From NCBI GenBank assembly GCA_017504165.1, contig JAFVRR010000012.1, positions 1 to 64,000 of the forward strand: 64,000 bases of DNA. Direction: 5' to 3'. The notes under the pieces are model-generated. The model was not told the origin of the DNA, ran no database searches, and worked only from the letters and a program-made list of their open reading frames with translations. The stretch comes from Clostridia bacterium (lineage in GTDB: Bacteria; Bacillota; Clostridia; Christensenellales; Borkfalkiaceae). Numbering within the stretch: position 1 is the first letter of the stretch; every line of letters starts with the position of its first letter. A program made the translations under genes and the position numbers. Of this stretch, positions 52,709 through 63,267 are shown in pieces.

Positions 52709-54013
52709 GACTATAAAGTTTGCAGAAATAAACGCCGTAGCAAGCATAATTACGCCCGCTAAAATGGTTTTCTTTCTACCTAGTTTACTTGCAATAATAC
52801 CTACTGGAATGTATGAAATAATTGCCGCCGCTTGAGCGATAATAAGGGTTGAGTTATAGTCTTGTTGCAATACCGTCGACGCGTAAAGCGAATATTTAGA
52901 AGTAACGGCATTGTATCCCATATACCATAAAGCAACGGAGGCAAGAATTAAGATAAGAGAAGTAAATTCACTTTTAGAAAGTTTGCGCTTTTCTTGATTA
53001 TCGGCAGTTTCTTCCACTTTTTCTTCAATGCCAAGCCTTACGCTTTCATCTTCCATTTCTTTAACCCACTTAACTTCTTTAACCTTCCAAATAAATATAG
53101 CAAGTGCAATTACCATTACCGCGCACACGCATAAAATCATAGCGGTATACGACATCATTTGATTGTAAACGCTACCCGTTTTTAACAGCATACCTAAAAG
53201 TAGTACGATAATACCGCCCGCAGCGCCCATAAGATTGATTATGGCGTTACCTTTTGAACGAAGAGGTTTTATAGTAACGTCTGGCATCAACGCAACCGCA
53301 GGAGAACGGAACGTTGCCATCGCACATAAAGTTAATAAGAGCAATAAGAAAAATATAACTAAAGTGGTTGGATTTGCAACAGTTTGACTCCAACAATAGA
53401 CAGACCTTGCGGGAACGACTACGTTAGTGTAAATATTATTAGAACCGTCTTCATTAATATTTCCGTAGACGCCGTTATCGTAAGTATAAGTTAATTTAGA
53501 ATGGTCGATTAAGTTTACGAAAGTATCTTTAATCTCCACCTTTTCATTATCGGATAAATCGGAAAAGTCTTTATTTTTATAAATTCTTGACATATAGTCT
53601 TGAACGTTGATTTTACCCCCTTCTTCTAAGTTGGTAACTTGCGCGTTTTCTTCCCATAATACTTCAATAAACGCTTTATTATCGGCGCTATTTGCGTAAA
53701 CTTTGTTAAGTTGAGCGTTATCGGCAAAAGATAAACCGATAAAAGCGCAAACTGCAACTATAGTTCCTAAAACGATATACGGCGTTCTTTTGCCGTATTT
53801 GGTTTTAGTTTTATCGCTAAGCGAGCCGAATAACGGTAGCATAAATAACGCTAAAATATTATCAAGCGTCATAATAAATCCAGACCAAGTTTGATTAAGA
53901 CCGAATTTATTTACGAGCATCATAGGTACTAACGAATCGTATGCTTGCCAAAACGCGCTAATTAAAAAGAATGCAAAGCCTACGAGTATTACTCTTTTAT
54001 AATTAAGTTTCAT
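52698..54013 (-). pseudogene. 5' part of MFS transporter split by the prophage
   Basis: This part encodes the first nine or so helices of a major-facilitator transporter: GFAFFLISAFWQAYDSLVP at the start, the loop motif GSLSDKTKTKYGKRTPYIVL near residue 63, and later SFADNAQ and GRKKTILAG. A large periplasm-like insert (about 98-205) follows helix two or three. Its frame leaves host sequence at PNSP and reads about ten phage codons. Combined with 13,543-13,884 it makes one transporter of about 548 residues. The prophage therefore inactivates it unless it excises. Confidence 0.85.
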
Positions 54014-54038
54014 ATTCTTCCCCTTTATTTAAATTTTA

Positions 54039-54761
54039 CTATTTTTCAAGTGCGTATAATAGTTTTCTACAAGTTTCACACTCTTTAATTTCACCGCTAG
54101 CAAGTTCGTTTTTCTGACTAAGCGACATTTCCGTTGCGCAAGCGGGACAATAAACGGAGTTAGTTGAAATATCTACACCGTAAATTATCGGGAATTTCTT
54201 GTCGTTTCTCCTCGTTTGATATTTTTCCATAAGCACAGGATCTATGTCGGCTTTTAATTTTTCAAGTTTTACTTTCAACTTGTTCATTTCCGCGTCTTTA
54301 CTATCTTTTAACGCTTTAAATTTAGGGCCGTATTCTTCGTATTGAGCCTTCATTTGTTTAGTTGCAACCCTAAGTTTGTTAAATTCCTTTAAAACGTCGT
54401 CCATTTCTTTAGATAAAGAATTGATCTTACCCTCTAAATTAGAAATAGCGTCGATAGTCGATTGGAATTTCTTTTTAAAATAGTTAAGTTCGTTTTCACT
54501 TTCACAACTATCGATTGTAGAAGATGATTCTTCGGCAGTCTTTTTAAGTTTTTCAATCTCCGTCATAGCAAGATTATAAGAATCAACTATAACTTTAGCC
54601 TTGCTTTCTAAAGCGGATAAAGAATCGTTAACGGTAGATAAAAACTTTTTAGCAGTTAAATACTTTTGCGATTCGTCGCTTTTTCTCACTTCATCTTCTA
54701 AAACTTTAAGTTCTTTATCAACTTCTTGATAATTAACAAGTTTTTCGATATTTTTGTCCAT
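54039..54761 (-). CDS. Zinc-ribbon coiled-coil protein (COG1579 type)
   Basis: The 240-residue protein is almost all coiled coil to residue ~190 and ends in a C4 zinc ribbon: VYCPACATEM and ECETCRK. These are the marks of the COG1579 / zf-RING_7 family, often encoded beside Nif3-like and trmK genes. Its role is not settled. It follows the Nif3-like gene by 49 bases and has a good GGAGG before the start. Confidence 0.8.
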   Translation of the reverse strand: MDKNIEKLVNYQEVDKELKVLEDEVRKSDESQKYLTAKKFLSTVNDSLSALESKAKVIVDSYNLAMTEIEKLKKTAEESSSTIDSCESENELNYFKKKFQSTIDAISNLEGKINSLSKEMDDVLKEFNKLRVATKQMKAQYEEYGPKFKALKDSKDAEMNKLKVKLEKLKADIDPVLMEKYQTRRNDKKFPIIYGVDISTNSVYCPACATEMSLSQKNELASGEIKECETCRKLLYALEK

Positions 54762-54810
54762 ATATATACCTCCAAGGTTTTTATTGAGTTTTTACTAACT
54801 AGGTTAGCAA

Positions 54811-55578
54811 TTATAGATATTTATCATCTTCGTAAAGTACGGTTTTAACCTTGAACGAATTTGATAAATTATTATAAACTTGCTTAAAGCCGTAAAATTC
54901 GCTTGAATAATGGGTAACAATAAGCAATTTTTTACCGTTTTCTAATGCATTTACTATATCGTGGTGCTTGCCGTCGGACGAAACTATAAGGTCGCAATCA
55001 CTTGCAAGGTCGATTGATTCACTATCAAGCCCCGCTCCGCAAAAAGTTGCCACTTTATTTATATTATCTTCTAAATTTCCGTAAGCAATTACTTTTGTTG
55101 AATTAAACTCGCTCTTATATCTATTTATAACTTCGCTAAATTTTATACCCCCTAAATCAAAAATTCTACCATAACCTAAACCGCCTTCCACGTCGGTTAA
55201 AACTTTAGCGTCTTTAGCGCCTAAGCCTTTAGCCAAATAATAGTCGATGCCAAACTTAGCAACGTCTAAATTAAGATGATAGGAGATAACGCCGATATTA
55301 TTAGACAACGCTTTATGTATAGGCGAATTTACGCTTAAACTTTTAATAGGCGCGTAAATTGCGGGATGATGAGTAAATATTAAATTACAGTTGTTTTTTA
55401 TTGCAGTATCAACCGCGCCCATAGTCAAGTCAAGGGCAAATAATATTCCCGTTATATCTTTTTCAGTATCAATAATTACGCCCGAATTATCGTAAGCGTT
55501 TAACTTTTCCACAAACTTATCTGATAATCTTTTTGGCGCGTATTCTTCAAAAATTTTAAGCGCGTCGTTAATTTTCAT
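54811..55578 (-). CDS. Nif3-like dinuclear metal protein
   Basis: The 255-residue protein has the NIF3 pattern: GILFALDLTMGAVDTAIKNN near residue 45, LIFTHHPAIYAPIKSL near 66 (metal His pair), and a late VATFCGAGLDSES and LIVTHYSSEFYGFKQ. The family forms hexameric rings with two metals; the reaction is uncertain. Its start overlaps the trmK stop by 11 bases. Confidence 0.88.
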   Translation of the reverse strand: MKINDALKIFEEYAPKRLSDKFVEKLNAYDNSGVIIDTEKDITGILFALDLTMGAVDTAIKNNCNLIFTHHPAIYAPIKSLSVNSPIHKALSNNIGVISYHLNLDVAKFGIDYYLAKGLGAKDAKVLTDVEGGLGYGRIFDLGGIKFSEVINRYKSEFNSTKVIAYGNLEDNINKVATFCGAGLDSESIDLASDCDLIVSSDGKHHDIVNALENGKKLLIVTHYSSEFYGFKQVYNNLSNSFKVKTVLYEDDKYL

Positions 55579-56209
55579 AAAGCACCTTTCTAATTTGTTC
55601 TAAATAGTTTTGCAAATCTAAATTCTTACCGTCAAGTCCGTTTTCATTAAAAATTTTTATAAACTTTTTCTCTTCAAGCGATAACTTTTTAATAAAGTCT
55701 TTAGGCCTTAATTTTAAGTTATCTCGACCAAAAACAAGTTCTAATTCCAAGTAAAAATCTTCGCCTTTTTCGGCTACGATTATATCGTAGAATTTATTGT
55801 CAAATATAGTGTAATCATCGCAAATTTTATAATTTTTTCTAATTAGAATTTCGCGGACTTTTCTCTGGTTTTTTTGGGGGGATAAAATAAGCCTATTAGG
55901 TAGCGAAGTAGCGCCTTCTAAAATAGAAACTATTTCATCTCCACCCATGCCGGCAATAACCGCTTCAGTTGGAGTAATGGTAAAATTTTTAAAACCGTCA
56001 CTTACCAAAAACTGTACTTTGTCGCCGTAACTATTAAGCAAATTCTTTGCTTTTTGTAAACTTTTAGAGGATATATCCGACGCTATAACTAAATCTGCTA
56101 AACCGTTATCTAAAACGTATTTACTAATTATGCCGTGGTCACAACCAACGTCGGCAAATACCTTTCCGCCCTTTATATGTTTTGCGATAATTTCTAAGCG
56201 CCTGGTCAT
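55568..56209 (-). CDS. trmK: tRNA (adenine22-N1)-methyltransferase
   Basis: The 213-residue SAM enzyme opens with [12 protein letters not shown] and [20 protein letters not shown], the TrmK motif I, with [15 protein letters not shown] and [17 protein letters not shown] farther on. It methylates A22 in the D-loop region of tRNAs. Its stop side overlaps the Nif3-like start and its start overlaps the rpoD stop by four bases, the common rpoD-trmK-nif3 order of Bacillota. Confidence 0.92.
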   Translation of the reverse strand: MTRRLEIIAKHIKGGKVFADVGCDHGIISKYVLDNGLADLVIASDISSKSLQKAKNLLNSYGDKVQFLVSDGFKNFTITPTEAVIAGMGGDEIVSILEGATSLPNRLILSPQKNQRKVREILIRKNYKICDDYTIFDNKFYDIIVAEKGEDFYLELELVFGRDNLKLRPKDFIKKLSLEEKKFIKIFNENGLDGKNLDLQNYLEQIRKVLYEN

Positions 56210-57288
56210 AATTCTAAGTATTCTTTTAACTTTTTAGAGCGTGATGGATGTCTTAACTTTCTAAGCGCTTTTGCCTCGATTTGACGAATTCTTTCCCTAG
56301 TTACGTTGAATTCTTTGCCAACTTCTTCAAGCGTTCTTGGTTTACCGTCGTCAATGCCGTATCTCAATCTTAAAACTTTTTCTTCTCTTGGAGTTAAAGT
56401 GTCAAGAATAGAAATGAGTTGTTGTTTAAGCATAGTAAAGGCAACTTGGTCACTAGGAGATAAAGCAGTATCGTCTTCGATAAAGTTACCTAAGTTGCTA
56501 TCTTCTTCTTCGCCGATAGGAGTTTCAAGCGAAACGGGGTCTTGCGCAATTTTTTGAATTTCTACTACCCTTTCAACCGCAATGCCCATATTTTCGGCAA
56601 TTTCTTCAGGAGTAGGCTCTCTACCTAAATCTTGTAATAATTGACGTGAAACTTTAACAACTTTATTGATAGTTTCTACCATATGTACTGGGATACGAAT
56701 AGTTCTTGCTTGGTCGGCAATTGCACGAGTTATCGCTTGACGAATCCACCAAGTAGCGTAAGTAGAGAATTTAAAGCCTTTAGTATAGTCAAATTTTTCA
56801 ACTGCTTTCATAAGACCTAAGTTACCTTCTTGAATAAGGTCAAGTAGATGCATTCCCCTACCAACGTATCTTTTTGCGATAGATACTACGAGCCTTAAGT
56901 TTGCTTCAGATAGCCTTCTTTTAGCAAACTCGTCACCTTGCATCATTTTTTCTGCAAGTTCCGTTTCTTCTTCAGTAGATAAAAGTGCTATTTTACCAAT
57001 GTCTTTAAGGTAAACTTTAACAGGGTCGTCCATTGAAATTTCTTTTTCAAGTTGAAGTAAAAGATCTTTACTTTTATCAATTTCAATAAACGATTCTACT
57101 ATTTCAATATCGTTCTCCGAAAAAGCATCGTAAATTTGCTCGATTTCTTCAGGGGTAATTTTAAACTTTTCAAGTTTATCCATAAGTTCTTCACTAGTAA
57201 CTTTACCCACTTTTGCATATTCTTCTACTAATTTGTTTTGTATTTCTTGTAATTGTTGTTTAGATACGCTCATTTTATCCTCCGTCAA
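56206..57288 (-). CDS. rpoD: Primary sigma factor
   Basis: The 360-residue sigma factor has region 1.1-like N terminus, region 1.2/2 with [16 protein letters not shown] near residue 88, the region 2.4 core [21 protein letters not shown] in two adjoining segments, region 3 ([20 protein letters not shown]) and region 4 ending in an HTH ([20 protein letters not shown]). It directs RNA polymerase to the TTGACA/TATAAT promoters seen in this window. It overlaps dnaG by four bases. Confidence 0.97.
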   Translation of the reverse strand: MTEDKMSVSKQQLQEIQNKLVEEYAKVGKVTSEELMDKLEKFKITPEEIEQIYDAFSENDIEIVESFIEIDKSKDLLLQLEKEISMDDPVKVYLKDIGKIALLSTEEETELAEKMMQGDEFAKRRLSEANLRLVVSIAKRYVGRGMHLLDLIQEGNLGLMKAVEKFDYTKGFKFSTYATWWIRQAITRAIADQARTIRIPVHMVETINKVVKVSRQLLQDLGREPTPEEIAENMGIAVERVVEIQKIAQDPVSLETPIGEEEDSNLGNFIEDDTALSPSDQVAFTMLKQQLISILDTLTPREEKVLRLRYGIDDGKPRTLEEVGKEFNVTRERIRQIEAKALRKLRHPSRSKKLKEYLEL

Positions 57289-59060
57289 AGTTCTAATAAC
57301 TTTGAAGTTTTTTTGCTTATAATTAAGGCTATTTGTCGCCTTTTTTCCAAATCTGTTTCTTTTTTATACTCTTCGTTTAAAAGTTTAATTTCACTTTCAA
57401 GATTAGTTTTATACAGTTGTGTTACGCAGTCTTTAAAATATTTAACTTCAACGTTAGTATCAAAAATATTATCGCCCGATACCATTATTACGTTTAACTC
57501 TTCAAGCCCTTCTTCTCCGACAATTTCAAATAGTTTGTCTGCTTTAAAATCGGGATCATCAACGTAAGTATCGGCTATCATCGTCCTTACGGGATGAGAA
57601 AAATATAAATCTTCTAGCGGAAAATCTTCAACGTAACTGCGCTTATTTATAACTGCTGAAAGTATAAATCTTTCAGCGCGCTCGTCCCCGTTTCCACTAG
57701 TTATCGGGTTTTTCCAAACGGTTTCTTGGGTTTCCGCATCGATAGTTTTTCCGTCTTCTAAATCACGCTTTAGCGATTCGTAAGTTATACCCGACATATC
57801 TCTTAACTTTTTAAGCAGTTCTTCACGCAAAAACGCATCTTTAACCGTTTTTATAACGGCTAAACTCTCTAAAACGAACTTACGCTTGTCCATTACGTTT
57901 TTAAGGTTTTTACCACGCGCTAACGCCGTTAACTTAAAGTCGATAAGCGGTTCGGCGTTGTCTATTAATTTTTGATAGTAATCTACGCCGTAATCTCTAA
58001 TAATTTCATCGGGATCTTTTCCACCCGGCAAACTCATAACGGTAATTTCAAAGCCTTCGTTTTCAAAAATTGATAAACTTCTAAGCGTTGCGTCTTGCCC
58101 CGCCGAGTCACCGTCGTAACAAACTACAACTTTGTTCGTATATCGCTTTAAAAGTTTGGCTTGCTCTAAAGTTAAGGAAGTACCCATTGATGCAACGGCG
58201 TTTTTAAATCCCGCTTGATATAAACTAATAACGTCCATATATCCTTCAACCATTATAACGTAAGGAAGTTCGCTATTGTTTTTTAAGGCTTTAAGGTTAT
58301 TTATAGCGTATAAATTACGCTTTTTCGACCAAACCCTAGTATCTTGAGTGTTTTTATACTTACCGAAAGCCTCGTCTTTTTTCTCTAATACTCTACCGCC
58401 GAAAGCAATTACTTTACCTAGCGAATTTATTATTGGAACGATAAGCCTACCCGCGTAGGCGTCGATAATATTTCCCTTTTGCGTCCTTTGACATACGCCC
58501 GAATCTAAAATATCTTGGTCGCTATACCCTTTAGATTTCAAATAATTGTACACTTCTTCGTAACCAAGTGACAATCCGAGCCCAAACGCCTTTGCCGTAG
58601 CCGTAGAAATACCCCGCTTTTGCAAGTATGCTTTTGCTTTTTCGCCTTTAGGCGAATATAAATTATTTACGTAATAGTGAGCCGTAACGTTTAAAATTTC
58701 GTGTAGTTTTTCTAACTTTTCTTTATTCTTTTTAGTCGTTTCGTCATCTTTAGAATTGTCTTCTGGCATTTCCATTTTTGCGTTTTCCGCTAAAAGTTTA
58801 ACCGCGCCGTAAAAGTCTAAACTTTCAACCTCTTCAATAAACGTTATAACGTCGCCACCTTTACCGCAACCGAAACACTTGTAAAACTGACCGTTTTCGT
58901 TAATTGAAAATGAAGGAGTTTTCTCATTATGACCAGGTAGCGGACAACACGCCCAATAGTTAGAGCCGTTGCGCTTAATTACCGCGTAACGACCAACTAC
59001 GTCAACTATGTTGTTTTTACTTTTAAGTTCACTTAAAAACTTTTCGTCTATACCTGCCAT
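57285..59060 (-). CDS. dnaG: DNA primase
   Basis: The 591-residue primase has the N-terminal zinc site [15 protein letters not shown] and [18 protein letters not shown], the TOPRIM core [16 protein letters not shown] and [34 protein letters not shown], and a C-terminal helicase-binding domain. It makes RNA primers for replication. It is part of the dnaG-rpoD operon and starts 12 bases after dgt. Confidence 0.97.
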   Translation of the reverse strand: MAGIDEKFLSELKSKNNIVDVVGRYAVIKRNGSNYWACCPLPGHNEKTPSFSINENGQFYKCFGCGKGGDVITFIEEVESLDFYGAVKLLAENAKMEMPEDNSKDDETTKKNKEKLEKLHEILNVTAHYYVNNLYSPKGEKAKAYLQKRGISTATAKAFGLGLSLGYEEVYNYLKSKGYSDQDILDSGVCQRTQKGNIIDAYAGRLIVPIINSLGKVIAFGGRVLEKKDEAFGKYKNTQDTRVWSKKRNLYAINNLKALKNNSELPYVIMVEGYMDVISLYQAGFKNAVASMGTSLTLEQAKLLKRYTNKVVVCYDGDSAGQDATLRSLSIFENEGFEITVMSLPGGKDPDEIIRDYGVDYYQKLIDNAEPLIDFKLTALARGKNLKNVMDKRKFVLESLAVIKTVKDAFLREELLKKLRDMSGITYESLKRDLEDGKTIDAETQETVWKNPITSGNGDERAERFILSAVINKRSYVEDFPLEDLYFSHPVRTMIADTYVDDPDFKADKLFEIVGEEGLEELNVIMVSGDNIFDTNVEVKYFKDCVTQLYKTNLESEIKLLNEEYKKETDLEKRRQIALIISKKTSKLLEL

Positions 59061-59072
59061 AAACTCTCCAAA

Positions 59073-60080
59073 TTAGAAATTTTCAGGAATAAAGATAGAT
59101 TTCATAATAGATACCGCGTACCTATCCGTCATGCCCGAAATATAATCGCAAATAACTTGTTCTTTACTGTACGTATCTAATAATTTTTTATACGGCGTAG
59201 GAAGTTTACTTTCGTTAGCCATAAAATATTCGTAGATTGAAGTTAGCATTTTATACGCTTTTTCTTCTTCGCCACGAGCAGCGTCAGTATTATATACCTT
59301 TTCGAACATAAACTCTCTAAACTCTGTTAAAACGTTTGAAATTTCGCCATTTACCGTAACTTTGTCTTTGTTATAACTCTCGTTATAAACGGCGTTTATC
59401 ATAGAGTTAATTCTTTCCGTAGAAGTTTTACCAAGGTGTTTTATTACGCTACTTGGCATACCGTCAATCGTAATTAAACCCGCCCTTAACGCGTCTTCCA
59501 CGTCGTGATTAAGGTAGGCTATTCTATCGGAAATAGAAACGACTTGTCCTTCTAGAGTTTTAGGATTACCCGATAATTTATGATTTAAAATACCGTCCCT
59601 TACTTCAAACGTTAAGTTGAGCCCCTTGCCGTCGTTTTCCAAAACGTCTACAACTCTTAAAGACTGTTCGTTATGTCTAAACCCGTTAGGTGAAAGTTTA
59701 TCAAGTAGCCTTTCGCCCGAATGCCCAAACGGAGTGTGTCCAAGGTCGTGCCCTAAAGCGATTGCCTCCGTTAAGTCTTCATTTAAACCGAGCACCCTAG
59801 AAATTGACCTCGCTATTTGGGTAACTTCTAAAGTATGGGTAAGCCTTGTCATATAATGATCACCCTCGGGGCTAAAAAATACTTGCGTTTTATTTTTTAA
59901 GCGCAAAAAGGCTTTAGAGTAAATAATTCTATCTCTATCGCGTTGGAATTCCGTACGCATAGAACAAGGTTCTTCTTCTCTAAGTCTTCCTTTAGTACTA
60001 TCGGAAAAGCAAGCGTACTTTGAAAAATACTCTCTTTCCTTTTTAAAAATGTTTTCTTTTATCTTTAAATTTGCGCCCAT
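59073..60080 (-). CDS. dgt: dNTP triphosphohydrolase, HD family
   Basis: The 335-residue enzyme has the HD core: RLTHTLEVTQIARSISR near residue 78, ALGHDLGHTPFGHSGE near 108 and ISDRIAYLNHDVEDALRAG near 183, with the start pattern RTEFQRDRDRIIYSKAFLRL. It removes triphosphate from dNTPs. It is placed directly before dnaG, as in several Clostridia. Confidence 0.92.
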   Translation of the reverse strand: MGANLKIKENIFKKEREYFSKYACFSDSTKGRLREEEPCSMRTEFQRDRDRIIYSKAFLRLKNKTQVFFSPEGDHYMTRLTHTLEVTQIARSISRVLGLNEDLTEAIALGHDLGHTPFGHSGERLLDKLSPNGFRHNEQSLRVVDVLENDGKGLNLTFEVRDGILNHKLSGNPKTLEGQVVSISDRIAYLNHDVEDALRAGLITIDGMPSSVIKHLGKTSTERINSMINAVYNESYNKDKVTVNGEISNVLTEFREFMFEKVYNTDAARGEEEKAYKMLTSIYEYFMANESKLPTPYKKLLDTYSKEQVICDYISGMTDRYAVSIMKSIFIPENF

Positions 60081-60133
60081 TAATTAAACCCTTTAATTAA
60101 TATATACTTTAATTATTGTAAAACTCCTTTATT

Positions 60134-60844
60134 TTACAAAAATTTCCCCGTAAAAATTTTATAATTTTTACCATTTAGGTTATCTTTTTGCGAAATATTG
60201 AAAATTTTACTTGCAACTTCGCTTGCAGTTGGTATTTTTTTAAGACCGCTTTCAATTACAAACTCTAGTTTTTCTTCATTAGTTAAATGCTTATTCATAT
60301 CGGTATCAATAAGCCCTAAAATAACCGAGCAAACGGAAATATCAGACCTTTCTAACTCTTCCGCCACCGCTCTTGTAAACGCTAAAGCGCCACCTTTTGA
60401 CGCCGAGTAAACAGCCTCGCAACTACCGCCTTTTAAAGCAAAAATTGAAGACACGTTGATTATAACGCCACCACTTGATAGCATTTCGTTAACCGCAAGT
60501 TTAGTAACGTTGAACACCCCTTTTAAATTGACGTTTATAATCCTATCAAACTCGTCTTCCGTTACGTCTAAAATAAACTTTTGATTAAGGGCTACGCCCG
60601 CGTTATTAATAACAACGTCAATTTTGCCGTACTTATTTTTAGCGTACCGAAAAACGCCGTTCATTTCATTAAACGAAGAAACGTCGGCTTTTATAATATC
60701 GATATTTTGTTTTTTTAGTTCTTCTATACTATTTATCGAACTAACGCAAGTGCCAACGACGTTATACCCCTCGCTTTTAAACTTTTTAGCAAGAGCAAGA
60801 CCTATACCACGCGTAGCGCCTGTAATTAAAACGGTTTTTCCCAT
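60134..60844 (-). CDS. Short-chain dehydrogenase/reductase
   Basis: The 236-residue SDR has the NAD(P) loop TGATRGIGLALAKKF at the start, NNAGVALNQ near residue 84, the catalytic Ser in INVSSIFALKGG and YSASKGGALAFTRAVAEELE (Tyr-x-x-x-Lys). It resembles FabG-like 3-oxoacyl reductases, but it is not beside other fatty-acid genes, so its substrate is unknown. Its start lies only seven bases after the efp terminator, and no ribosome site is evident. Confidence 0.88.
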   Translation of the reverse strand: MGKTVLITGATRGIGLALAKKFKSEGYNVVGTCVSSINSIEELKKQNIDIIKADVSSFNEMNGVFRYAKNKYGKIDVVINNAGVALNQKFILDVTEDEFDRIINVNLKGVFNVTKLAVNEMLSSGGVIINVSSIFALKGGSCEAVYSASKGGALAFTRAVAEELERSDISVCSVILGLIDTDMNKHLTNEEKLEFVIESGLKKIPTASEVASKIFNISQKDNLNGKNYKIFTGKFL

Positions 60845-60850
60845 AAATGC

Positions 60851-60876
60851 AAAAACCCAACAGTTAAACTGTTGGG
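60851..60876 (-). terminator. Terminator after efp
   Basis: CCCAACAGTT pairs with AACTGTTGGG (one-base loop), followed on the minus strand by TTTTT. It lies ten bases after the efp stop and just before the SDR start. Confidence 0.85.
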
Positions 60877-60885
60877 CTATAAAAA

Positions 60886-61446
60886 TTATTTCTTAACTCT
60901 TTCCATGTATTCGCCCGTTCTAGTGTCGATACGAATAACGTCGCCTTCGTTAACGAACATAGGAACTTGCATTGTAATACCAGTTTCAAGCGTAACGATT
61001 TTAGTAGCGTTTGTTGCAGTGTTACCAGCAACGCTTGGTTCTGCTTCAGTAACTAAAAGTTCAACGAAGTTTTCACAATCTACAGAGAATGCTTTACCTT
61101 TATAGAACTTAACGATAACGTTATCGTTTTCTTTAATATATTTTAACGCATCTTCAACTTGATCGTAGTTAAGTGGTTCCATATTAAATTCTTCGTCCAT
61201 AAAGTAGTAAAGTTCGCCGTCATTATATGAATAAGTCATCTTCTTAGTTTCAATAACTGCGTTTTCAAACTTTTCAGTTGGGTTGAAGGTAATTTGTAAA
61301 ACTTTACCGTCAACTACGTTTTTAAGGGTAGTTCTTACGAACGCTGCGCCCTTACCAGGTTTAACGTGTAAGAAGTCAACAACCGTAAAGATTTTTCCTT
61401 CGTACTCAATTGTAACACCTTTTCTTAAATCGCCTGCTAATACCAT
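60886..61446 (-). CDS. efp: Elongation factor P
   Basis: The 186-residue protein has three OB-like domains. The modification loop of domain I reads [16 protein letters not shown] with the conserved lysine, and the C terminus has [17 protein letters not shown], the EF-P signature. EF-P relieves ribosome stalling at proline runs. It follows the M24 peptidase gene by 18 bases, a common Bacillota pair, and ends in a strong terminator. Confidence 0.97.
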   Translation of the reverse strand: MVLAGDLRKGVTIEYEGKIFTVVDFLHVKPGKGAAFVRTTLKNVVDGKVLQITFNPTEKFENAVIETKKMTYSYNDGELYYFMDEEFNMEPLNYDQVEDALKYIKENDNVIVKFYKGKAFSVDCENFVELLVTEAEPSVAGNTATNATKIVTLETGITMQVPMFVNEGDVIRIDTRTGEYMERVKK

Positions 61447-61464
61447 ATTAAAAAATCTCCTAAA

Positions 61465-62502
61465 TTAAATATCTATTTTTTGCGTGGGGTTGAATTCTAC
61501 CACGTCTTTTCTAAGGTTAAAAAAACTTTCGCATTTGCCGTTATTTAAATATACCGTATCTTCAATTCTTATACCGAACTTGCCGTCAAAATAAACGCCA
61601 GGTTCAATTGAAAACACGTTGTTATTAACTAAAACGCTCGTTGATTTTTGCGATAAATAAGGGGCTTCGTGCACCTTGACGCCTACGCCGTGACCTAAAG
61701 AGTGGGTAAAATATTCACTATACCCATAACTATCTAGTACCGACCTAGCAATACCGTCTGCATCTTTACCCGTCATACCTAAAGTAATTTTATTAAAAGC
61801 GGTTTCGTGCGCTTTAAGTACCGCGTCAAACGCCCTTTTATATTCGTTTGGCGCTATGCCGTAGTAAAAAGACCTTGTTATATCCGACGCGTACCCATTA
61901 ACTACCGTACCGCAATCTATTAAAACGGGAGTATTTTCCTTAAGTTTAACGTCACCCGTTTTATAGTGAGGTATCGCGCTACCTTCGCCAAATGCAACAA
62001 TCGTTTCAAACGAAGGCTTGTCTCCGCCATAAAGTTTAAAGTTATACTCTAAAATTCCTGCAAATTCCCTTTCGGTAATACCTACCTTTAAACTAGTTAA
62101 CGCATTCTTAAGCGCCTTTTCCAACACTTTACAAGAATTTTTTATAAGGGCAATTTCACGATCCGTTTTAACTGAAAGTTGGCTATTGATAGTAGCCGTA
62201 TCGTCATAAACTTCAACGCCGAAACTTATTAGTTTTTTATAAAAATCTACACTTGTAAAATTATCGATAATACCTACGCTAGAAATGTTATTTTCTTTAA
62301 TAAATAGTTCAAGCGAATTATTATCTAACAAACGACAAATTGCATTCGCGTTATTTACTGCCGAATAGTAGTAACGCTTATCGGTATACAAGTATTTATT
62401 GCCGTTATATAAAATTAAAAACCCGTCTTCACACAAAAATGAAGTATAATAAATAATTATATCGCTATCGGTGATAACGGTCATAGAATTTTTTACGTTC
62501 AT
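61465..62502 (-). CDS. pepP: M24 family Xaa-Pro aminopeptidase
   Basis: The 345-residue metallopeptidase has an N-terminal creatinase-like domain and a pita-bread catalytic domain with LIDCGTVVNGYASDITRSF (Asp pair), HSLGHGVGVKVHEAP (His), SIEPGVYFDGKFG and IRIEDTVYL (Glu pair). It removes N-terminal residues next to proline. A promoter with TTGACT and TAAAAT lies directly upstream. It pairs with efp. Confidence 0.93.
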   Translation of the reverse strand: MNVKNSMTVITDSDIIIYYTSFLCEDGFLILYNGNKYLYTDKRYYYSAVNNANAICRLLDNNSLELFIKENNISSVGIIDNFTSVDFYKKLISFGVEVYDDTATINSQLSVKTDREIALIKNSCKVLEKALKNALTSLKVGITEREFAGILEYNFKLYGGDKPSFETIVAFGEGSAIPHYKTGDVKLKENTPVLIDCGTVVNGYASDITRSFYYGIAPNEYKRAFDAVLKAHETAFNKITLGMTGKDADGIARSVLDSYGYSEYFTHSLGHGVGVKVHEAPYLSQKSTSVLVNNNVFSIEPGVYFDGKFGIRIEDTVYLNNGKCESFFNLRKDVVEFNPTQKIDI

Positions 62503-62537
62503 AACAAAAATACGTACAACTAGAATTATACGCTAAT

Positions 62538-62566
62538 ATTTTACCATATATTGTGTTTCAAGTCAA
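62538..62566 (-). promoter_or_regulatory. Sigma-70 promoter of pepP-efp
   Basis: On the minus strand TTGACT (62,566-62,561) and TAAAAT (62,543-62,538) are 17 bases apart and precede the peptidase gene. Confidence 0.7.
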
Positions 62567-62625
62567 CAGTTTTAACAATTTACGACACATATATTATCTA
62601 ATAATATATCTACGCGTTAAAAAGG

Positions 62626-62654
62626 TTGAAAATTTTTTTAGTTTATAGTATAAT
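62626..62654 (+). promoter_or_regulatory. Promoter of the HTH gene with leaderless start
   Basis: TTGAAA (62,626-62,631) and TATAAT (62,649-62,654) are 17 bases apart. The ATG at 62,661 is about seven bases after the -10, so the start of transcription should fall at or near the A of the ATG. No ribosome site is visible. Confidence 0.65.
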
Positions 62655-62660
62655 ACTTGT

Positions 62661-63266
62661 ATGCTCCAAGAAGAATTTAATAAACTTGTAGGTGAAAACC
62701 TAGCAAAGTATAGAAAATTTAATAATTACACCCAAATAGTTTTGGCGGAAAAAATAAATTACTCTGATAAAGCAATTTCTAAATGGGAAAAAGGCGAATG
62801 TTTGCCAGACGTATTCGTTTTAAAACAAATTGCCGACCTATACGGCGTTACGGTAAACGATTTACTTACGCCAAGACACAAACCAAAACAATCTATTGGC
62901 AAAACTAAAAAGGTGTTTACTCCACTACTATCTTGCTGTATCGTTTGGATAGTTGCAATTTTTATGTTTTTTATTTTAACGGCTTTCGTTAAAAACTTTG
63001 ATAAAGCGTGGCTTACTTTTATAATTGCAATACCTTGCTCGGCAATACTCACTTTAATTTTCTCTTGCATTTATAAAAACCGCGTTATTCAGTTTTTATC
63101 AATCTCCACTATTATTTGGACGGTTATTTTAACGTTCCACCTATCGTTTATAGAAATTTTTAGCGAAATAGTTATGCTTTACTATATCGGTATTCCCGTA
63201 CAAATAATGTTCTTATTGTGGTTTATTTACCGCTTTATCGTTAGAAAAAAACAAAAAAATAAATAA
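62661..63266 (+). CDS. HTH (Xre) regulator with membrane domain
   Basis: The 201-residue protein has a Cro/C1-type HTH at the start (LVGENLAKYRKFNNYTQIVL, INYSDKAISKWEKGECLPDV, LYGVTVNDLL), a basic linker, and four or so hydrophobic spans from about 90 to 195. This layout is common for small membrane-bound regulators of Clostridia; its target is unknown. It appears to be made from a leaderless mRNA. The next gene follows after one base. Confidence 0.85.
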   Translation: MLQEEFNKLVGENLAKYRKFNNYTQIVLAEKINYSDKAISKWEKGECLPDVFVLKQIADLYGVTVNDLLTPRHKPKQSIGKTKKVFTPLLSCCIVWIVAIFMFFILTAFVKNFDKAWLTFIIAIPCSAILTLIFSCIYKNRVIQFLSISTIIWTVILTFHLSFIEIFSEIVMLYYIGIPVQIMFLLWFIYRFIVRKKQKNK

Positions 63267-63267
63267 T

